From: Epiperipatus broadwayi
Taxonomy: Eukaryota; Onychophora; Udeonychophora; Euonychophora; Peripatidae
Assembly: GCA_028023455.1 (NCBI GenBank)
Contig: JAQFVV010012396.1
Location: 20,954,750 to 21,018,749 of the forward strand
Direction: 5' to 3'
DNA: 64,000 nt
Both the position numbers and the translations under genes were made by a program. Within the stretch, counting starts at the first letter, position 1. Each line of letters starts with the position of its first letter. This document shows positions 55,489-64,000 of the stretch, in pieces. The notes below the pieces were generated by a model that did not search any database, was not told the origin of the DNA, and saw only the letters and a list, made by a program, of their open reading frames with translations.

Positions 55489-56477
55489 AAATGACATTTA
55501 TAGCACCTCTCTACTTGTTAACATTCAAATGTTTTCAGTATTTATTCATTTTGATCTTCTTTATATTTATATTCAACATTATCTATGGATCACATTTCCT
55601 CAAATTCTTTATTCTGCTATGATTATGATAATTGGTTGTATCAAAAGTACTTAGTGTCAATAAATCTTTCTTTTTATAAGCATAACTTGTTTTATTGTTG
55701 AATATTGTAACATTTACCTTTTGTTACAATATTAAATTTTGTAGTCTCTTAACTTACAACCTGAATAATATATCATTTGGTTATATGGTATTATTGTTAT
55801 CATAAATTTAGAACAGCAGGTTCATATCACACTTTTATATAATAAACTGGAAAAAATAAGTCCTCTATACAAATAATTTAATTATTAAAATTAAATGTAG
55901 CATCAGAATATTGGAGTCTGGGTTGCAATTCAGCAATAAAAGTTTTTTATACTGGAAAAAACAGTGAAGTATTTAAAGTCCTCATTCTCAAGTTAAATAT
56001 TAATCAAACAATTCATGTGTTGTAGAATATATTTCTGCCACCATTGATTAATAAATGTTTTTAGTTTTACAAATATTAATTCCTAAGTCAGAGTTTTTTT
56101 AGAGCTTCTACTTTAAATATTAAGGTTATTTGTAAATTATATTTGAAGTATCAAGACTAGTGCAATGAATAGGCTACTGTAAATCTATGATCAAACCTAA
56201 ATTACATTTTGATACCTGTCTTATGCCACTATATGAACTTTTTCAAAAATCATTATCAAAGAACTGGAAGCAAATCCAAGGGTAACATATTTTTCTGTTT
56301 AATATCAATTTTTATTTCAACATAGCTTTTTTAAAAATCAAAAGTTATTTTTTTTTTTACATTCTGACATATAGAAGATGCACAATATGAATAATTTCAA
56401 TGCAATCCTACACACACTATATATAATTTGCACTTTATCTCCTGTCACGTTCCTGGTATTTGCATGACAACAAAGGT
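55489..56477. other. AT-rich DNA without recognisable gene
   Basis: No supported feature. Confidence 0.5.
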
Positions 56478-56735
56478 TTTATCTGTAGTATTTAAAACAG
56501 GCAAAACTCACTATATGTATTGCCACACACACAGCAAGCTAAAGTAATCAATGGATGGCAGAAGACTTCTGCATACAATCCCTATCTAGTGCCTACTCAT
56601 CCAATATCCCCAGACTAGTTTCTGGCTTGTGGCTTGCTGTATGTGGCAATATGTACAGTAAATTTTGCCTGTTTTAAAAATAGTTATACACAAGCATAAG
56701 AAGTGGTGGTCATGTGATGTTTATCTGTAGTATTT
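56478..56735 (-). mobile_element. Palindromic retroposon family, copy 4 (short)
   Basis: The 226-bp core (56494-56719) lies between perfect 16-bp direct repeats TTTATCTGTAGTATTT (56478-56493, 56720-56735). On the minus strand it starts CATCACATGACCACC and ends GAGTTTTGCCTGTTTT. It keeps both ends but has lost the centre of the palindrome and most of one arm. The exact 16-bp repeats make it the youngest-looking copy. Confidence 0.75.
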
Positions 56736-58375
56736 CTTGATTAAAACTCCATTGAATCTGTAGTAATTATTAATCTAAGATTGAACACATTCTATTCAAC
56801 ATTTTTTGAAATTAATTTTATTGTAGGTAATAACAATGATATTTTATGATGATAACTAAAGTCTTTTCTACTTTTTAATTTCTATACATTTTATATAAAT
56901 GAAGCATTTTTAAGATCAGATGCCACAATGTCATAAGAAACTACAGTAGTTCTGAACCCAATAATCACTATTATAATTTAAATTACACCACATATCACTA
57001 CCTATCATTTTTTATATTTAAGATTACAAAGAGGTTTTTAATCTCATTCAACAGGATATCTTTGTCCAAATTTCAGTAAGAAAGTAGAAAGGTATATCAT
57101 TAAAACTTTCATTTCAGTTGATCTCATACTGTTTCCATTCTTTCATAATCTCATTTATATTATTTAAAAGAATTAGAATATTATATTTATTTGAATATGT
57201 TAATTTCCATTGAAACAAATAAAAATATATAAAGCAATCATATTCAATAAATAATTGTTGTTTTTTTGTCATTTTAAACCATGAATTTTTAGGTAATCTA
57301 ACTGCTAACCTGTTGCATTTAAACCTCTAAATTAGTAATGAAATTAGGGAGCTTCAAGTCTCTGAATTAAAACTTATTTATGTTACTTCTGGTTATTAAG
57401 TATCACATGATTGGAAAAGAACCATGTTTTTACTAATAATAAACAAGTGATATTTCTGGCCATCAAAACCTTGCTGCAATGTATCACAATATGACATTGA
57501 GATGAGCACATATACACTTCATTCTATCTGATTGCTGCTTACATTTACTTTTATAAATTGGTAATGTCTTATTTGCATATTATGTATAAATAAATAGTTG
57601 ATTTTCATAATGAATATTACATGCTCTTTATTATTTAGTGCAGTGAGAGATTCTCAGATTGTGAATATAGAGTCTTGTATTGGTTCCAGTTTTCACACTT
57701 CCTGTATTCAAACATCTTATAACTCCTTCACCCAAAAAAACAAAAACAATGTCAATTGATTATTTATTTTAATATCATAAGCATTTAAAAATACTGTGGT
57801 TAATTTATCATCTTTGTTTTTTAGTATCAAAAATGCATTTTACTTATTTACATCATTTTGTTTTAACATCAATATTAATTTCCCCATCATATTTAGAATT
57901 TTCACACATTCCTATAATTTATATTATATTCACTAGAGTAAATAGTGAAATGGTTTATTGTTAGGGGAGTTCACAAAAAGTTCAAGTGCTGGAAATTCCA
58001 GAACTGGAAATAATATGAGGGAATTATATTTCATACCCTATCACTGCATTTGATCATTAAACATTTTTATAAGAACAAAATGTATCTCTGGAATCTTAAG
58101 TTTGTGCAAAAAGTATTTATTGAAATGTTTTCAATAATTATATGAAACAAGTCTTTATAATCTTTATTTTTTCTTTCTTACATATTTTTTTTTAAAAACT
58201 GTAACTGGTTTTATTATGCCCAAAATAGAAATATATAATATCGATTAGGCTAGATAAAGTAAAGAAAGTGGTGGCACTGAATCAAAAACGTATAGATGTT
58301 TAAAATGAAAAACGATGTCAATTTCAGCAAAACTGATGTATGTGGCAGATAGCCAACATATGATATTCCTATAGT
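56736..58375. other. AT-rich DNA without recognisable gene
   Basis: No supported feature. Confidence 0.5.
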
Positions 58376-58551
<176 letters not shown>

Positions 58552-58639
58552 AAAAATACAACTCAGTGCAGATTAGTCTTACATTAAAAATACTCTAGAT
58601 ATGGATATATGAATTGCTAGCAATATTAGGACCATTAAC

Positions 58640-59400
58640 TCATAGACTGTATTTTACGAGGCTCCTCGTCGACATCTGAAATCACTCTAACTCAGCCAGT
58701 TTTTATACGAAAATATTCGTTAAATACATATTGAATTCGTTTTTAAAAGTTCTGTACGATGGTGACATCTTCCGATTTATTTTAGAAGTAAAAAATAGAA
58801 AAAAAACACATTTAAACCTAAACAAAGAAGGAACATTATTTGTGATTGGTTCTTAGCATGCTCTCAGCCGAAAAAGACATTCTGATTGGCTGGAAAGAAC
58901 AAAGAAACTGCCTGATCAAAGAAAATAAAGAAAAACGCTGAGATTTTCATTTCGAATACGATTTAAATTATTATTAAATAATATTTATGGAAATTAAACA
59001 TAATTTTCAGAGAGAATAATAAAAAAACAAAATTATTTTCAAAAAATATTGAAGATTTTAGTACAAATATTGAAGTTGTAATAAAAAAAAATATTTACTT
59101 TTCTATAACGTAAAAGTCAATCTTTTTGTTTACATTATAACTTTTATGTTGCCGATATTGAATATCTTAGAATAAATAAATAGCAATTTATTTTTGAAAG
59201 AACTTTCGTTGTCTTCACAACCTGAAAAATTAATTATATACTTTTTATAAACGTATCTGAGTTGAATTTAATATTATAGGCGAATATGTTTTAACAATAG
59301 GCTTTGTCTTCAGTTTGTGAGTTGGCCAATTAAAAGATTTGATTTTATCTGATACAACCAATGATAAAATTAGCGGTTAAAAGGTTAAAAAAGATTTCTC
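58640..59400. promoter_or_regulatory. Weak candidate regulatory region (CCAAT cluster)
   Basis: Local composition is less extreme, with several CpG (ACGAGGCTCCTCGTCGAC near 58655). Two inverted CCAAT boxes (GTGATTGGTTC at 58849, CTGATTGGCTGG at 58881) lie about 32 bases apart; two direct ones occur later (GGCCAATTA at 59334, AACCAATGA at 59358). No adjacent gene, TATA-box spacing or conserved frame supports a promoter, so this stays speculative. Confidence 0.15.
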
Positions 59401-62387
59401 TTCATATACTTTACTAACTATAACAAGATCTTTAATTTAATTAATTATTGTTTATTGTTCTTAGTAAAATGAAGATAGATCATCTCTCTGAAGTTTTATA
59501 AAATAGGATTTGGTAAAATAGATTGTTTTTATATTGTCTAACAGCCATTATGCCTGCCTCTGTTTACTGAATTTTTATCAAAAGATTGATTTAGGGTAGT
59601 AGGACTGTTAGCAGTGCAGTAAAATTTAATTTGTAAAAGCGAAAAAATCTTTTTAAATGAGGTAATTCAATCTATTGAGGTGCAAGTATAGTTCTGATGA
59701 AAACCATGAGATATTTTTATGCAATTTAAATATTAATAAAATTAATAAAAAATATTTATAATCAAACTGAATGAAGTTTTAATTATTACTTTACAAAATG
59801 ATAGTGATATTATAGTAAAATAGTATTGGTGAAAATGACTAATATATAACTCATGATAGGTAGTTTCTTGCTGTATGCCCTTTATAAGTAATTTTAAAGA
59901 TTACTAACTTTAAAATATTCAGAAACCATGTTAAAGACACATGACAGGTTTGAACCAAGGCTAAGAAAACAATGATATTTTTTTCAGATTAGAAGCATCC
60001 ATAAGATTATTTCCCTAGATAAGCAGGCATGGCCAATTATGCTAAATATCCAGTATTGGTAAAAAAATTAAAATTTGGTTATTAATTATTATTGTTATGA
60101 GGATAAAAATCCCAAGGTAATATGTCTTGCTCAACTAAAATGTTTTAGTATATTTGCTGTAAAACCAAAACAGAATGATGACACAGCTCTAGCCATTGGC
60201 AGATGCCGCACAGAGTCAATATTTTTTAATTACTTAAAATGAATGCAATTCAAAACCTGACAGTAAAAGATATCGATTAAATTAAAAGCTATGCAATATT
60301 CATTCGTATTTTAAAAATATTAATAAAATGCTAATATTTCGTATTATTATTAGCTTTAAATATTATCAATATGATTATAATTTTATTCAAAATACGAAAA
60401 TTTAAACCCATAATAAAGCTATTATTTAACATTTTGTGGAGGACATTCAAATTGCTAAGCGTTTTTAAAAAAAGAATTTGAAATTAATATTAATTTGCAA
60501 TTGTATAAGTATAGATCAGGCATACTAATTATAAAGATTAGAAGATTAAGAAAAAATAAATTGTTAGAAAATATTTGTCTTTAAAGTTTATTGACAAACT
60601 TATAATCCATTTTTCCTTTATTATTCTAAATAAGATTATTTTATTTTTGAAAAAATAAATAAATGAAAGTATGTGCTTTGATGAAATCAATATTTCGTTT
60701 TTGTTTTTTTTTTTAAAAAAATGGCACTTAATATTTTTTTCAACTGAGTTATATATCGTTTGCTTTCAAATAGCCTTCTCATTCAAAAGACATTCCCTGA
60801 TGAGAATAAAGTATTTTATAAAAGAATCTTTTTTATCCATAAGACATTAAGGAGATTTTATTTTTACATGCACAGTTGCACAGAAAATTCAGTTACTTAT
60901 GAAAGCCTTGAAATCATTTTGGTTTTTCATTAGCAAAAATTGAATTCAGGTGGTTATTGTCCGAGCCCCCTGGTGAACTGGACTGTATTAAAATGCATTT
61001 ACCTAAAATTATAAATCATGTCATTTTTATTTGATGGCCTTCTGAACAAATTGATCCGTAATCCAGGTCCAACAAAATGGACAAAGCAGGGAATAAATTT
61101 AATGAATAGATTTTCTATATGTCATTTCCTCATGGAACCAGAAATTTCTATTAGATTAATTAATGAAATATCCATGTAAACAATGAATTTCAACCATACT
61201 AGGAACAATATGATGATGTAGAATTTAAAATAGTTACTGCCTGTATAGATGATTTTTCTAAAGAACAATGGAGCTTCATAATTTCAATAGATAGATTTAC
61301 ATGAATGGAAACACTCAGGCTTTTTCTCTCTCTCAATCTCTTTCTTTAGTTTTTTTTTTTTGTTTGTAAAACTCAGAGAGAGAGAAAGAGCATAGCTGTA
61401 AAGAAGATAATACACATGCAAAATAAAAAGTAAATATAATAAATATAAGTAAGTCATAAATATATTAATAGTGTTGACGATGAACTATTAAAACTGCGGG
61501 AACATAATTTTGTTTTATAAGTAAATATTACATAAAATAATTACACTTATTTAAATACTTAAAATAAAACGTATACACGGAAGTAAATAAAAAAAAGTAT
61601 GTGCGTGAATACTATATTTATTTAATTGTCAAATTCTCTGTCTGAAATCAGCTCAAGTATCTAAAATAATAAAGTATTAGAATCAAACAATGTTAATCAT
61701 CATCATAATAGTTTTCAAATTTTACCACCAGTTGTAAAGGTTAGCAGCCATTAAAAAGCAAGTATCTGAAGTTATTATTTCTCTGACATATATATCTTCA
61801 GATAATTTTTCTTCACTGTTATTTATCAAGAACTGTTTTAAATGGTTTTCTATTATTGTTTCACTTTCTAACTAATAAAAGTTAAAGAGCAATTTATTGA
61901 ATAATATTGTACGATTAGATAATATTTCTACGAGTAGATTGTGCGAAACAAAAATATAAGTCTGATTAAAACCTGAATAAATTTTCAAGTTTTATCTGAT
62001 CCGGATTTGCACCAATGTCTTGCAAAAAGTGTGTGCTATTATTATATCACAAGATCATGAATACATATATGTATATAAATAAAATCTCCGGTATCGACTA
62101 GCGAACCAAACACTATTGACAATGTTCTGAATCCCCCTTTAATTATATTACACGTTGGCTGAGCAATCCAACCGATTGATGCTTAAATGTTTATAGCAAC
62201 AATGTTTGTATTGTTGATCAGACTGAAAGGGTACATATAAAATTGTAGATAATGTTGTATTTATTGTATTATATATATTGAAAATAAATAAATCCAGTCA
62301 TCACTAAATTTAATTTTATAAACACCCAAATAAGAAAGAGTGGAATAAGAAATAAGAAAGTGTTTACCTGAATAGTTAAAGAAATTA
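59401..62387. other. AT-rich DNA without recognisable gene
   Basis: Nothing supported over about 3 kb. A CT/GA hairpin occurs at about 61323-61391 (CTCTCTCTC mirrored by GAGAGAGAG). Confidence 0.45.
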
Positions 62388-62390
62388 AAG

Positions 62391-62474
<84 letters not shown>
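62388..62474. repeat. (AAT)n(AAC)n microsatellite
   Basis: About 18 AAT units followed by about 10 AAC units. The poly-Leu frame across it is an artefact. Confidence 0.95.
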
Positions 62475-62822
62475 CTTAAGAAGTTACTAAAGAAATTATA
62501 TATAGCATTAATAGAAAAAGAGTAATTTAAGTAAAAGTTTTATAATAAAATTTTATCAACATGGTCTAACCAAAAGGGTTAAATTGATATATATATATAT
62601 ATTTTTTGCTCTTTTTTTAGAACTAAAATTAGTCATTGAAAGTGTTGAATAGAGAAAATGAATGCAGAATTTAATAATAGTTTCTTGTTACAAATATAAT
62701 ACCTCTTTTTCACTAGCTTTTTAAATTTTAAAAATTATCTGATGCTTTGAGAATTATAAAAACAAATGTATTATTTATCTTTATCATTTTACATTATTTA
62801 AAAACAAAATAGAAGCTATTTC

Positions 62823-63128
62823 AATTGTTGTAAAAATTGTAAAGCTTTTTACATAGGTATGAGTAATCATCGCATCAGTGTTAGGAGAGATGAACAGGCT
62901 AATGCAGTTAAACAACACTCATCATCATCAGCACTCTCACTCCATACTATAGATTCAGGTCATAAAATTGATTTTTCTAGTACCAGGATCATATCCAGAT
63001 GTGATAATATCTACTAGTGCAAAATTAGAAAAGCCATTGAGATACTTAAAAAGCCAGATTGTATCAATAAGTGAGATAATACATGCAAACTTCCTCCTAT
63101 TTGGAAAGATTTTTTAAAAAAACATTCT
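62823..63128 (+). pseudogene. Penelope-like retroelement fossil, GIY-YIG C-terminal half
   Basis: One frame reads NCCKNCKAFYIGMSNHRISV (YIG core), RRDEQANAVKQHSSSSALSL, HTIDSGHKIDFSSTRIISR, then KIRKAIEILKKPDCINK and LPPIWKDFLKK. That is the YIG half of the GIY-YIG domain plus the conserved tail of Penelope-like elements, in register for about 100 codons with only two in-frame stops (TAG after DNIY, TGA after CINK). The upstream GIY half and reverse transcriptase are missing. It is the best-preserved Penelope piece in the window and belongs to a different lineage from the one at 2.4 kb. Confidence 0.8.
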
Positions 63129-64000
63129 TAAATTTAACATTTTTGCTATTGGTGGAACTTTAACATTTTTTTCAAATCAGTGATTGTAGCGCCTCTACAA
63201 CCATCTTTCTACCTTTTATAACTTTGTGGATGACTTGTGTGACCAAGTCAAAATGTCAGTTTATTAATATTAAAAGTTTTTAACACGGATGAACCTGCAG
63301 CTAATTAGTCATATAAAATAATCAAAATTATCCCAAATTCAAAACTAAACAAATTAGTTGTGAATTTATTTGTACCTACTGAAATTTGTGATGTTTTTCA
63401 GTATGTGGTAAGATCTCAGTCACATTTTTTTCTATCTTCCTTATTTGATTTTTGGATGATGAATATATTAACTTATGAAACATTGAACTGTGTTACTATG
63501 ACAGACACTAATATTAATATAAAATTGTTTATTATTAATTGTATTGTAAGACTGTAAATTGATTTTATTTATTTTAAAAAGGAAAATGAATATATAAAGA
63601 ATAAAGCATATAGATTAGATAAAATTATTATTCTTTTATGATAAATTTCATTTTAGTTACTGTATTAATGATACTATATTATAAACAATACAAATACATG
63701 TTTAATATTTTAAATATATTTGTTCTTTTTATTTATATAATATTATACTAAGGAAATAAGTACAATAAAATATTTCCAGTGTAATATATAATGTAGTTTA
63801 AATTGTTTAATTTATGTTAGAATAAAAAATAGTATTTGTATATTAAAAATATAAATATCTATTATATTTAATAACCCTGAAACATTTATTTTTGTTTGTT
63901 GAATATTACAAATTTTTATTAAAGAAATGTTACTGGAAATCACTTAATTAGAGAATATATAGGGTTACTATGATTACACTGACATCAATAAAAAATCTTA
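63129..64000. other. AT-rich DNA without recognisable gene
   Basis: The first 120 bases may be 3' sequence of the Penelope-like copy; the rest is AT-rich. A 65-codon plus-strand frame (63360-63557) shows no recognisable feature. Confidence 0.45.

Overview
This is a eukaryotic, very AT-rich, almost gene-free window. Nothing in it looks prokaryotic. Long (AT)n, (AAT)n and (ATCT)n microsatellites, tRNA-derived SINE-like copies, RTE-type and zinc-finger-tailed LINE fossils and several Penelope-like GIY-YIG fossils point to an invertebrate metazoan. My best guess is a lophotrochozoan, possibly a cephalopod mollusc such as octopus, but this is inferred from repeat style and not proven. I see no convincing exon of a host gene; the window reads as intergenic or deep-intronic DNA.

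The centrepiece is a nested structure between about 14.2 and 30.0 kb. An old dispersed repeat (copy A at about 5.55-8.55 kb, copy B at about 14.25-30.0 kb, and a partial inverted copy C at about 9.24-9.91 kb) has been hit repeatedly. Copy A holds a roughly 485-bp MITE. Copy B holds a 1151-bp TA-flanked DNA transposon fossil (15260-16410) and a complete 11.9-kb LTR retrotransposon (16809-28740, minus orientation). That element has two LTRs of about 4.5 kb, a candidate primer binding site, a polypurine tract and an internal region of only 2.9 kb. The internal region codes for one long intact Gag-like protein, followed at once by a 41-codon shard resembling the C-terminal GPY/F module of a Ty3/gypsy integrase. 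No protease, reverse transcriptase, RNase H or integrase core is present. I read it as a young, non-autonomous, gag-only element with giant LTRs that arose by deletion of pol.

Region by region: 0-5 kb is AT-rich DNA with SINE-like copies, a Penelope GIY-YIG fossil (2.4 kb) and a tRNA-like sequence (2.77 kb). 5-12 kb holds repeat copies A and C. 12.3-14.2 kb is a 5'-truncated RTE-type LINE with only two in-frame stops. 14.2-30 kb is the nested structure. 30-36 kb has SINE-like copies, an 823-bp palindromic retroposon with a 12-bp target duplication, a Penelope-like element between inverted arms, and a large ATCT array. 36.7-38.2 kb is a possible LTR-type fragment. 38.8-39.2 kb is an old RTE fossil. 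41-42 kb is a decayed satellite with a unit of about 62 bp. 46-56 kb holds further palindromic retroposons, foldbacks, microsatellites, a 790-bp tandem duplication and a minus-strand LINE fossil ending in a C2H2 finger. 62.8-63.1 kb is another Penelope GIY-YIG fossil.

A second unusual signal is a family of palindromic short elements (5.2, 32.3, 46.4 and 56.5 kb). All four copies are flanked by 12-16-bp direct repeats, which suggests LINE-type retroposition and not a cut-and-paste MITE.
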